DNA of 50,447 bases from an uncultured Chitinophagaceae bacterium (GTDB lineage Bacteria; Bacteroidota; Bacteroidia; Chitinophagales; Chitinophagaceae). Shown here one piece after another: positions 33,775 through 40,731 of this stretch (its first letter is position 1; each line of letters starts with the position of its first letter). The stretch is from positions 1 through 50,447 of the forward strand of contig CAISDV010000163.1 in NCBI GenBank assembly GCA_903884185.1, read 5' to 3'. The notes beneath the pieces were generated by a model. The model did not search any database. It was given only the letters and a program-made list of their open reading frames with translations, and was not told where the DNA came from. Position numbers and translations under genes: made by a program.

Positions 33775-34027
33775 GGTTACTAGTTACTCCCGCCTGCTTC
33801 GCATTCGGGCAGGGGTTGCCGGTTACTATTCGGTATATGATAAACGATTAGAATCTGAATATAAGCAGGGCATTCCTTTGCGCCCTTGCCCCTTTGCCCG
33901 TCCGAATGGCATAGCCGGGCGGGCGTGAAACACGGGATTAGGCTTATTTTCGTATCGTCCCCGACTCTGTCGGGGTGAGACTCTGTCGGGGACGCAATGG
34001 CTGAGACTCTGTCGGGGATGCAATGGC
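33775..34027. repeat. Palindrome-rich spacer with direct repeats reaching into the mnmE start
   Basis: The first part (33793-33930) has imperfect palindromes with CCTGC/GCAGG and GCCCG/CGGGC arms. From 33959 there is CCCCGA-CTCTG-TCGGGG. Two consecutive 26-bp copies of tgagactctgtcggggaYgc + aatggc follow (33976-34001 and 34002-34027, one mismatch). The second copy supplies the first in-frame ATG of the mnmE frame (34023), which is why I prefer the next ATG. Confidence 0.8.
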
Positions 34028-34046
34028 TGAATTCCAAATAATTAAT

Positions 34047-35444
34047 ATGGCAGGAAAACTAAGTGGATGGGACGATACAATTGTTGCACTGGCTACAGCC
34101 CAGGGCATCAGCGCTATTGGCGTGATCAGGCTAAGCGGTGCCAAAGCAATAGAGATCATTGATGAAATGTTTCCTTCTAAAAATTTACAACAACAAGCTT
34201 CGCACACCATACATGTTGGTTTATTAAAAGATGGAAATGAATTGCTGGATGAAGTAGTTGTTTCAATATTCCGTTCTCCCAAATCATACACCGGTGAAAA
34301 TATTGCAGAGATCAGTTGCCATGGTTCTCCTTTTATACAGGAAAAGATCATCCGCGCCATTACTGCCAAAGGATGCCGTATGGCAAAGCCAGGTGAATTT
34401 ACGCAGCGGGCATTTTTAAATGGGAAGCTGGACCTGGCGCAGGCTGAAGCAGTGGCCGACCTGATAGCCAGTAATACTGAAGCAGGAAAAGATACTGCCT
34501 TAAAAAATATACGTGGCGGATTCTCGCTAGCGATGCAGCAATTGAGGGAGCAACTTATTGGCTTTTCTGCTTTGATAGAACTGGAGCTAGATTTCTCGCA
34601 GGAAGATGTAGCATTCGCCGACAGGAAACAACTGAATCAACTCATCGCTACCCTGCGCAGCAATACTGAAAAATTATTAAGTTCGTTTGCATTGGGCAAT
34701 GTAATAAAGAATGGTGTACAGGTGGCCATCATAGGAAGCCCCAATGCAGGAAAATCTACACTACTCAATACATTACTGAATGAAGACCGCGCTATTGTAA
34801 GCGATATAGCTGGTACCACCCGCGATACCATAGAAGAGATATTAAATATTGACGGGATCTTATTTAGATTAATAGATACTGCGGGCATACGTGAACACAC
34901 ACACGATACCATAGAAAAAATGGGAGTGGAGAAAAGCCTGGAGAAAATGCGGATGGCTAATCTTGTGGTGTATTTATTTGATGTGAATGAAATGAGTGTG
35001 GAAGAATTGCAAACCATTGTCACCAATTTAAATAAGCAGGAGATCAGTTATTTGTTAGTAGGGAATAAAATAGACCATAATAAAACTGACGCTGCAAAAT
35101 TCTCTTCACCTCGGTTCGTGTCCTCACGAACCGACATTATTTTTATATCTGCAAAAGAGAACCTTCATATTGCACAATTAAAAAAGCAATTATCCGCTCT
35201 TGCCATTGGCGGTGAGCTTAATACCGAAGCCACTATTGTTACCAATGCCCGGCACTATGATGCGCTGAAAAAATTAGCCGAGGCATTAAATGATACACAA
35301 AAGGGACTTGATGAAAACCTTACCGGTGACCTTCTGGCGCTGGATATCCGCCGTTGCCTGCATTACCTTGGAGAGATCACCGGCGAGATCACGAATGAGG
35401 ACCAGTTGGATATGATATTTAGTAAGTTTTGTATAGGGAAATAG
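34047..35444 (+). CDS. mnmE: tRNA uridine-5-carboxymethylaminomethyl synthesis GTPase MnmE
   Basis: MnmE acts with MnmG to modify U34 in certain tRNAs. The 465-aa protein has an N-terminal tetrahydrofolate-binding domain opening with DDTIVALATAQGISAIGVIR, a helical domain, and an inserted G domain. The G domain has GSPNAGKST (G1, about 230), GTTRDTIEE (G2), DTAG (G3, about 276), NKID (G4, about 340) and SAKE (G5). The C-terminus ends FCIGK with the essential Cys. The frame is open from ATG 34023, but that codon lies in a direct repeat; ATG 34047 gives a normal-length N-terminus. A perfect 10-bp palindrome (35111-35134) lies in frame between G4 and G5. Confidence 0.95.
   Translation: MAGKLSGWDDTIVALATAQGISAIGVIRLSGAKAIEIIDEMFPSKNLQQQASHTIHVGLLKDGNELLDEVVVSIFRSPKSYTGENIAEISCHGSPFIQEKIIRAITAKGCRMAKPGEFTQRAFLNGKLDLAQAEAVADLIASNTEAGKDTALKNIRGGFSLAMQQLREQLIGFSALIELELDFSQEDVAFADRKQLNQLIATLRSNTEKLLSSFALGNVIKNGVQVAIIGSPNAGKSTLLNTLLNEDRAIVSDIAGTTRDTIEEILNIDGILFRLIDTAGIREHTHDTIEKMGVEKSLEKMRMANLVVYLFDVNEMSVEELQTIVTNLNKQEISYLLVGNKIDHNKTDAAKFSSPRFVSSRTDIIFISAKENLHIAQLKKQLSALAIGGELNTEATIVTNARHYDALKKLAEALNDTQKGLDENLTGDLLALDIRRCLHYLGEITGEITNEDQLDMIFSKFCIGK
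35111..35134. repeat. Perfect inverted repeat inside the mnmE G domain
   Basis: TCGGTTCGTG-TCCT-CACGAACCGA has 10-bp arms and a 4-nt loop. It is read in frame as roughly SPRFVSSRTD, in the loop between NKID and SAKE, where length variation should be tolerated. Confidence 0.85.
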
Positions 35445-35477
35445 GATAGGGGATATGAGATGCGGGATTCGAGATAG
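35442..35477. repeat. Short GRGATNN heptamer tract after mnmE
   Basis: From the mnmE stop the sequence runs aggatag, gggatat, gagatgc, gggattc, gagatag in steps of seven. This is the same unit type as the array inside rluB, here in non-coding DNA and with no inverted partner nearby. Confidence 0.7.
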
Positions 35478-35504
35478 ATCTTTCAAAAAAATTGGAAGGT
35501 ATTT

Positions 35505-35666
35505 TCAGGACGAGTCAAACGTCAAAACCGTAATCAACTGATCTCTGCGGTCGGATATAGCGCCTTGGGCAACCAACTCATCAGCTATACCATCACCAAT
35601 GCCACTATTTCCTCCGGTAAAAACCACAACTTGTTTTCGTTGTTTTTCAACTTTTTTTGATTTATG
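35505..35666 (-). pseudogene. N-terminal fragment of a short-chain dehydrogenase/reductase
   Basis: The minus strand encodes a Rossmann-fold start, VVVFTGGNSGIGDGIADEL, with the cofactor-binding TGxxxGIG motif. It is preceded by a Lys/Gln-rich lead without any ATG (stop at 35667-35669). After about 20 further codons the frame loses resemblance to the family and ends at a stop (35505-35507). It is in the same orientation as, and downstream of, a C-terminal SDR fragment at 35746-36299, so the two halves are in permuted order. It is too short to be functional. Confidence 0.65.
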
Positions 35667-35745
35667 TTAATTGATAATTTGAGAGGCATAGTCCTGTCAG
35701 GTTCACTCGCGGTTATTAGTGGAATCACATAAGATATTTTCAAGC

Positions 35746-36299
35746 CTATTTTATAAAACGGTGAATTGCTCTATCGGCGTTATCTTGAAATGAAGTATTT
35801 TTCAAATCAGTATAAAAAGTGCTCTGGTCAACCACGTCCCCTGATAACTTACCCTCTTTACTTGCATAAAAAACGCCACTTTTAAATCGCTCATCCGAAA
35901 TTCCATCTACAAAGCGTTTTGCACCTACTTCCAACTTATGTACCATTCCTCCCATCAATGGAAATACAACAGGCATCATAAAATACTTCAACATAAATTT
36001 CATTGCCGGGGGAAGATTATTTGGTGCCAGAGTTCCCTTTGTGTTCCCGGGACTCATAACAACAAATTTGAGGTCGGGATATTTTCTTGCCATTGATAAG
36101 GTCCACATAGTTGCTGCATATTTTACATATCCGTATGCTTGAGTCACATCGAACTTATCACCAAAATATGATCCATCAAGAACAGCAGCAAATTCATCTA
36201 CAGAAGAAGTTTTCATTGCCACGGGTTTCATACCGAGTGCTTTTACTCCGGGTACAGCTTCCGCACTTACTGATAGTACTGTTTTTCTTAACTTATCAT
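35746..36299 (-). pseudogene. Middle-to-C-terminal fragment of a short-chain dehydrogenase/reductase
   Basis: The encoded stretch starts at KLRKTVLSVSAEAVPG. It has the SDR active-site pair in AYGYVKYAATMW (YxxxK), then KFVVMSPGNTKGTLAPNN and a C-terminal region ending ADRAIHRFIK. The cofactor-binding N-terminal half is missing. The frame happens to remain open upstream to 36516, but that part is an out-of-frame reading of the propeller gene. The SDR-like part begins exactly where the propeller frame stops (36296-36298), which marks a rearrangement junction. It is probably untranslated or non-functional. Confidence 0.68.
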
Positions 36300-37879
36300 G
36301 GTTTTCCTTTTTTATCTTCCAGAATAGTGAAGACCGTATTATTGGGAAGCCCTTGTGCGGTGGTATAATTGGTAAAGCTGGTTCCATTAAATTTACTAAC
36401 GCCACCACCTGAAGTACCAAACCAAAGAGCCCCGGCTTTGTCTTTTGCAATACTAAACACCAGGTTATTGGCAAGTCCCTGTGAGATAGTGTAATTGATA
36501 AAACTTTTACCATCATACTTACTTACCCCGCTTCCACCTGTGGCAAACCAGAGTGCCCCTGTATTGTCTTCCAAAATACTATACACAGAGCTGTTTGCAA
36601 GGCCTTGCGATATTGGATAATTGGTAAAACTTTTTCCTTCGTATTTACTTACTCCACCTCCAAAACTGCCAAACCAGAGATTGCCGGTTTTGTCTTCGGT
36701 AATAGTTCTTACATTATTATTAGCAAGCCCCTGTGCTGTTGTATAATTAGTAAACCCCTTACCATCGTATTTGCTTACCCCGCCACCGCTTGTTCCAAAC
36801 CATAGATTATCTGAATGGTCTTCGGTAATATTCCAAACAATATTATTTGCCAACCCTTGTGCTATTGTGTAAGCAGTAAAAATTTTCCCATCGTATTTAG
36901 TTACCCCACCTCCGTTGGTTCCAAACCAAATATTACCCGCTTTATCTACTGTAACACTTCTTATGGCATTATTGGGTGCAATGGTATAATTAGTAAATAT
37001 TTTCCCGTCATATTTGCTGATGCCGTTATTGGTGCCCAGCCATATATTACCTGATTTGTCTTCTGCAATACATCTTACTGCATTCTCGGCAAGCCCCCGC
37101 GAAGTATTGATATTGGTAAATATTTTTCCATCGTATTTACTTACGCCGCCGCCATTTGTGCCAAACCAGAGATTGCCTGATCTGTCTTCTGCAATACAAT
37201 AAACAACATTATTGGCAAGGCCGTTAGCAGTGGTATAATTGGTAAAACTTCTGCCATCGTATTTACTTATTCCATTTCCATCAGTACCAAACCAGAGATT
37301 GCCTGTTTTATCTTCATGAATACTCCATATAACATTATTGGCAAGCCCATGGGCAGTGGTATAATTTGTAAATGTTTTACCATCATACTTGCTTACACCT
37401 CCGCCATTTGTTCCAAACCAGATGTTGCCTGTCTTGTCTTTGTAGCTGCAATAAATGCCATCAAGCGCAAGCCCGTTGTTAGTAGTGTAAGTAGTAAAGA
37501 ACCCGGTGCCCTGGGCATCTTCAGCAATTGGTAAATGAGTAAGCGGGTCTGTAAATGAATGTATGATAGGAGGGGTGAGCGCTATTGTTTTGGGGCCACT
37601 GCCTGTTTGAACAATATAGCTGCCACCCGATCCTGTTGGAACGGGAACAGGTTTAGGCGAGGGCTCTAAAAATATTTCTTTTGGTTTGGCGGTATCCGCA
37701 AGTGCAGAAAGAAAAGTAGTATGCGGTTTAGTTAGGGAATCCTGTTTTGTTTCTTTACTGTTGGATGACGGGTTGCTTTGGTTGCAGGCAGGTAAAATTA
37801 TGAATAGAGTAATAATGAATACGGGCTGAATAAAAAGTGTGACAAGAATTATTTTTTTTATTTGATGGATCATATTCAT
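36296..37879 (-). CDS. Two-component-regulator propeller lipoprotein, C-terminally truncated
   Basis: This 527-aa protein has a long hydrophobic signal ending in a lipobox (FIILPACNQ). A Ser/Pro/Lys-rich linker follows, then about ten repeats of ~42 aa with the core G(N/A)xWFGTxGGGVSKYDGK and FTNYTTAxGLANN. These are Reg_prop beta-propeller units found in the sensor part of hybrid histidine kinases of Bacteroidota. The protein ends in mid-repeat (TVFTILEDKKGKP) with no YYY domain, kinase or HTH, and is followed at once by an SDR fragment. So it is likely a remnant of a longer gene, though it could still make a surface or periplasmic propeller. Starts at 37879 and 37873 are both possible. Confidence 0.78.
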   Translation of the reverse strand: MNMIHQIKKIILVTLFIQPVFIITLFIILPACNQSNPSSNSKETKQDSLTKPHTTFLSALADTAKPKEIFLEPSPKPVPVPTGSGGSYIVQTGSGPKTIALTPPIIHSFTDPLTHLPIAEDAQGTGFFTTYTTNNGLALDGIYCSYKDKTGNIWFGTNGGGVSKYDGKTFTNYTTAHGLANNVIWSIHEDKTGNLWFGTDGNGISKYDGRSFTNYTTANGLANNVVYCIAEDRSGNLWFGTNGGGVSKYDGKIFTNINTSRGLAENAVRCIAEDKSGNIWLGTNNGISKYDGKIFTNYTIAPNNAIRSVTVDKAGNIWFGTNGGGVTKYDGKIFTAYTIAQGLANNIVWNITEDHSDNLWFGTSGGGVSKYDGKGFTNYTTAQGLANNNVRTITEDKTGNLWFGSFGGGVSKYEGKSFTNYPISQGLANSSVYSILEDNTGALWFATGGSGVSKYDGKSFINYTISQGLANNLVFSIAKDKAGALWFGTSGGGVSKFNGTSFTNYTTAQGLPNNTVFTILEDKKGKP

Positions 37880-38188
37880 AGAGTAGCAATTAGTTAACAG
37901 CATGATAGCTGCAGGTTGCATGTTCGGGTATGTGTAAGCAGATGATAATGAAAGATAAATAAAACTTTCTTTATTATCACAGTCATTCGTTTCTTTGGTA
38001 TCTGCCGGATGATGTAAGAAGCATCTTGTTTTTTACTATTTTGAATGTGCTGAAAAAAAAAATCGAAAAAACTAGGTTACTAAATAATTTTAGTATATTG
38101 CTAGTGAAAAGGGCTGGCCATGTGACTGCCTCCTTGAGGTTATTACAGAAACCGGCTAATTTTTTACTAACCCATTCAATAATCAGTT

Positions 38189-38326
38189 ATGGCAAAAGCA
38201 AAAAAAGCTGCCAAGAAAAAAGCAGCTCCAAAAAAGAAGGTAGCCAAGAAAAAAGCGGCACCTAAAAAGAAAGTAGCTAAGAAAAAAGCGGCCCCTAAAA
38301 AGAAGAAGGCCGCAAAAAAAAAGTAG
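38189..38326 (+). CDS. Histone H1-like basic protein, 45 aa
   Basis: This very small open frame (ATG 38189 to TAG 38324-38326) encodes an Ala/Lys/Pro-only type protein: MAKAKKAAKKKAAPKKK, then two further copies of the 11-residue unit VAKKKAAPKKK, and an end KAAKKK. More than half the residues are Lys. This resembles the C-terminal tails of histone H1 and the Hc1-type nucleoid proteins known in chlamydiae and several Bacteroidota. It should bind DNA or RNA non-specifically. The intact frame, a terminator hairpin about 85 nt downstream and perfect codon periodicity of the repeats support a real gene. A longer overlapping frame from 38026 is in another phase and not credible. Confidence 0.75.
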   Translation: MAKAKKAAKKKAAPKKKVAKKKAAPKKKVAKKKAAPKKKKAAKKK

Positions 38327-38410
38327 GTAAGATGGGTGGGGTTGCCAACCAGGGATAACCTAATCTTAGTGCAGCCACAACCAATCTGAAATGACTTTTT
38401 TAAAAATACC

Positions 38411-38436
38411 AGCGAGTAGCAATACTCGCTTTTTTA
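38411..38436 (+). terminator. Intrinsic terminator after the histone-like gene
   Basis: AGCGAGTA-GCAA-TACTCGCTTTTTT forms an 8-bp stem with GCAA tetraloop and T-run. On the minus strand the run of A before the stem is followed by less T-rich sequence, so it suits the plus-strand gene best. Confidence 0.85.
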
Positions 38437-38466
38437 TTTTCAGGAACTGATGCTGGTAAAACAGGC

Positions 38467-39666
38467 TTACTTTTTTTTCTTCTTTAAAGCAGCTATGTCT
38501 TTTCGCAAAGTATGTATATCAACTCCGGCAGGTGTTTTCTCATTCTTAATAAAATCGTCGCTGAAAACTGCATAAGATTCTTCGCAATAGGTTTCCCAAA
38601 ACTCCCAGGTCATTGTTTTTTCTTTCCCCCAGGTAATAACTCTGAGTCCTTTTTTATTGTAACCAATGATCATAACAGCATGACCACCCCATGAGCTGCG
38701 TTTGCCTTTGCCGGTAGCGCCTTCTGGTGGCACCTCCCATATATGTTGTTTTTTTGATGATAAAGGAAGCCCAAGCCCAATAAAGCAACCCCCAAACAGG
38801 AAAACACTTTGCTTTACATGGAGATGGTGTTTGTCTTCCAGAGATGCAAATGCAAATATCTTGTGCCCGGCAATGTTTTTTTTACGCCAGTATTTCAATA
38901 CATCAAGGGAATAGGCGCCGTCATCATTTTTTTTAGTTACAGGATTATACCCGGTAAGTGCAGAATAAGCTTTCAGGATGGATTTGGTCTTACACGAGGG
39001 GTTATGTATCAGTTGTAACAGTTCACTTTTTTTATCGCATTTGAATAGCCCGATACCTGTTGTAATCCATAGGGAGCTATCACCTGACTCAATAAATCCA
39101 CCGGCATTATAAGTATTCCGGCCTGGCTGACTATTTTGAGCATGGGGTACGAAGAATGGCTTATAATCACCGGAAGTCACAGTATACATTACAACACCCC
39201 AATTGTGGATAGCAAGCCAGATATTTCCGCAATGATCTTTGTATATCCGGTCTATCATTTTTCCTGCAAAGGCATATTTATTTCCGATAGCATATTTTTT
39301 CAGCGTCCTGGTCGCAGTATTGTAACAAAAGAAGGTACCTGTCCTGGATCCAATCCATATTTCTTTTTTATTAATGGATATGGCAGATATATACCTGCTC
39401 AAAGTGATAGTGTCCTGGTGAATATCCTTGAATTGCTTAAAATTATATCCATCAAACCTGACAAGACCCCTATCCGTTCCTATCCATATAAAACCATTAT
39501 CGTCTTGTATCATACCTGATACTGCACTTGCGTAGAAGCCATTTTTTTCTGTATAAATGGTAGAAGTGTAGATACTTTCATTTTGGGAATACGATGGCAA
39601 AAGCCAGCAAAACAATATAGTCATACTCAGGCCAAGTGATTTATATATAAAATACCTTTTAAGCAA
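38467..39666 (-). CDS. Chimeric protein: propeller N-terminus fused to a C1-type cysteine protease C-terminus
   Basis: This 399-aa protein has a signal peptide (about 1-28, ending PSYSQ). Residues 30 to about 220 are Reg_prop-like propeller units: DDNGFIWIGTDRGLVRFDGY, KEIWIGSRTG, GDSSLWITTGIGLFKCD. From about 228 the sequence changes to that of a papain-like family: AYSALTGYNP, DVLKYWRKKNIAGHKI, and SWGGHAVMIIGYN with the His329 expected of the catalytic dyad, then WGKEKTMTWEFWETYCEESY. The N-terminal half of such a protease, with its catalytic Cys, is missing, so peptidase activity is unlikely. The product ends in LKKKKK. The best start is TTG 39666, because ATG 39624 would remove the charged part of the signal peptide. 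It is most likely a recombination product. Confidence 0.7.
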   Translation of the reverse strand: MLKRYFIYKSLGLSMTILFCWLLPSYSQNESIYTSTIYTEKNGFYASAVSGMIQDDNGFIWIGTDRGLVRFDGYNFKQFKDIHQDTITLSRYISAISINKKEIWIGSRTGTFFCYNTATRTLKKYAIGNKYAFAGKMIDRIYKDHCGNIWLAIHNWGVVMYTVTSGDYKPFFVPHAQNSQPGRNTYNAGGFIESGDSSLWITTGIGLFKCDKKSELLQLIHNPSCKTKSILKAYSALTGYNPVTKKNDDGAYSLDVLKYWRKKNIAGHKIFAFASLEDKHHLHVKQSVFLFGGCFIGLGLPLSSKKQHIWEVPPEGATGKGKRSSWGGHAVMIIGYNKKGLRVITWGKEKTMTWEFWETYCEESYAVFSDDFIKNEKTPAGVDIHTLRKDIAALKKKKK

Positions 39667-40082
39667 TCGTCAGCTTTTAATTTTAGTGCTTTAACTGGTT
39701 TTTGAGAAAAAAGGATATCGGATAATTACCGGTTTAATTAAATCTGGGAAAGTGAACTTTTTACCATCCTTTACTTAAAGTATGACCCTGTTAATAAATA
39801 AAGCCAACCTGGATATTTGACAAGGTAAAAAAAGATCGTCAATTACTTCTCGAAAAAATATTCTACTGTTGTTTACATCTATGCTCAGGGTATCTCCTTT
39901 TAATTCATAGGGCTGATGGTTACCTTGAATCTGGCACAGTCATTAGAAACGGTTATCCAGTAATTATCAGTATGAAACTGACCATTGCATATTTTAGTCC
40001 GCCATAAACCAGCATTAACAGGCAAATAAAATATGTGCCTATGATCTCTAACCACTCTAATGATAATCTCATTTTATTTTTT
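39667..40082. other. Gene-poor stretch with a frameshifted remnant
   Basis: The stretch between the chimera and the cupin gene has no intact gene. Its right part holds the pseudogene described at 39900-40072. The left part (39667-39899) is A/T-rich, with several short open stretches on the minus strand but no start codon or recognisable product. Confidence 0.5.
39900..40072 (-). pseudogene. Frameshifted remnant of a small membrane protein (possibly DoxX-like)
   Basis: From ATG 40072 the minus strand encodes LEWLEIIGTYFICLLMLVYG, then GLKYA, a membrane helix, and stops after 39 residues at 39953. A second frame over the same DNA continues with NGQFHTDNYWITVSNDC, then ARFKVTISPMN, and stops at 39900. 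Joining the frames by one base near 39998 would give KYANGQFHTDNYW, which reads like a natural protein. I infer a single-base frameshift in a small membrane protein. The family is only guessed. Confidence 0.3.
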
Positions 40083-40502
40083 TTATGCCTTTTTTCCTTT
40101 TTGTACAGATTCGAAGGCATTATCGTCAAATTGTAAAGAATCACTGTCAATGATCAGCAACTTTGCATTTTGGAATGATTCTACCTGGTGTGGATTATGG
40201 ATGTTTTTCTGTACTATTAAAGAAGCACCGGTTTTGATGGCCTTTTGCCTGCCATCTTTAAAACGAATAACACATTCGCCCTCCATACAATGGATAATAT
40301 GCGCTGCACTGCACCAATGATCGGCTGTATAGCCTGCCGAGTATATAATCATGCGCACGCGCAAACCAAAAATGGAGTAGGTCTTTGAAGTTAAATTTCC
40401 GGTAAGACCCCGCTCATTTTTTTCAGTGATCTTTTCCCAGTCCACCTGGTGGGTAAGGTCGTTAATGAGTTTTCGGATAAAATTATTATCATGCATATGC
40501 AT
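40083..40502 (-). CDS. Cupin-fold protein with DHWC motif
   Basis: This 139-aa cytoplasmic protein has a single cupin barrel. The central region reads YTADHWCSAAHIIHCMEGE, with a metal-type His cluster resembling the DHCW-motif cupin family, here with the order D-H-W-C. It continues CVIRFKDGRQKAIKTGASLI and NPHQVESFQNAKLLIIDSD. Such cupins are often small regulators or enzymes with unknown substrate. It starts at ATG 40502 or 40496. A TAATTTTG box lies 16 nt upstream. It is divergent from the methyltransferase gene. Confidence 0.8.
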   Translation of the reverse strand: MHMHDNNFIRKLINDLTHQVDWEKITEKNERGLTGNLTSKTYSIFGLRVRMIIYSAGYTADHWCSAAHIIHCMEGECVIRFKDGRQKAIKTGASLIVQKNIHNPHQVESFQNAKLLIIDSDSLQFDDNAFESVQKGKKA

Positions 40503-40517
40503 CTTATTTTTTAATAG

Positions 40518-40525
40518 CAAAATTA
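40518..40525 (-). promoter_or_regulatory. Candidate -7 box (TAATTTTG) for the cupin gene
   Basis: This is an exact TAnnTTTG match on the minus strand, 15 nt before the ATG at 40502. No clear -33 element was seen. Confidence 0.4.
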
Positions 40526-40542
40526 CTTGATAAGACGGGGGG

Positions 40543-40550
40543 TAGTTTTG
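40543..40550 (+). promoter_or_regulatory. Candidate -7 box (TAGTTTTG) facing the methyltransferase operon
   Basis: This is an exact TAnnTTTG match on the plus strand, lying back-to-back with the cupin box. It is about 180 nt before the methyltransferase ATG; TATATTTA at about 40679 is a closer but weaker alternative. Confidence 0.3.
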
Positions 40551-40731
40551 AAAAAGTTGGTATGAAATTGAACTAATTCAATTTTTGCAAAAATAATTGA
40601 GCAGGTCGCCGGGGGGAGCTAATTATAAGTGAGATATGTGTATCTGATTGCAAAAAAAAGGCCTATTTGGAAGATGCTTATATTTACTATGTTACTTAAG
40701 CCAAATTTCAAAACGAATTAACATACTTAAT

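Noticed and set aside
36300-36516. N-terminal 73 residues of the open frame that ends in the SDR fragment
   Set aside because: This stretch is the propeller gene read out of frame; the SDR-like sequence starts only at the junction.
36300-37600. Regularly spaced ~126-bp repeats that could suggest a CRISPR-like or satellite array
   Set aside because: They are degenerate, in frame, and encode the ~42-aa propeller units; spacing and divergence fit protein repeats.
38026-38265. 79-aa plus-strand frame covering the histone-like gene start
   Set aside because: It reads the Lys/Ala repeat in another phase (Ser/Lys/Glu) and lacks any family resemblance; the 45-aa frame is far better.
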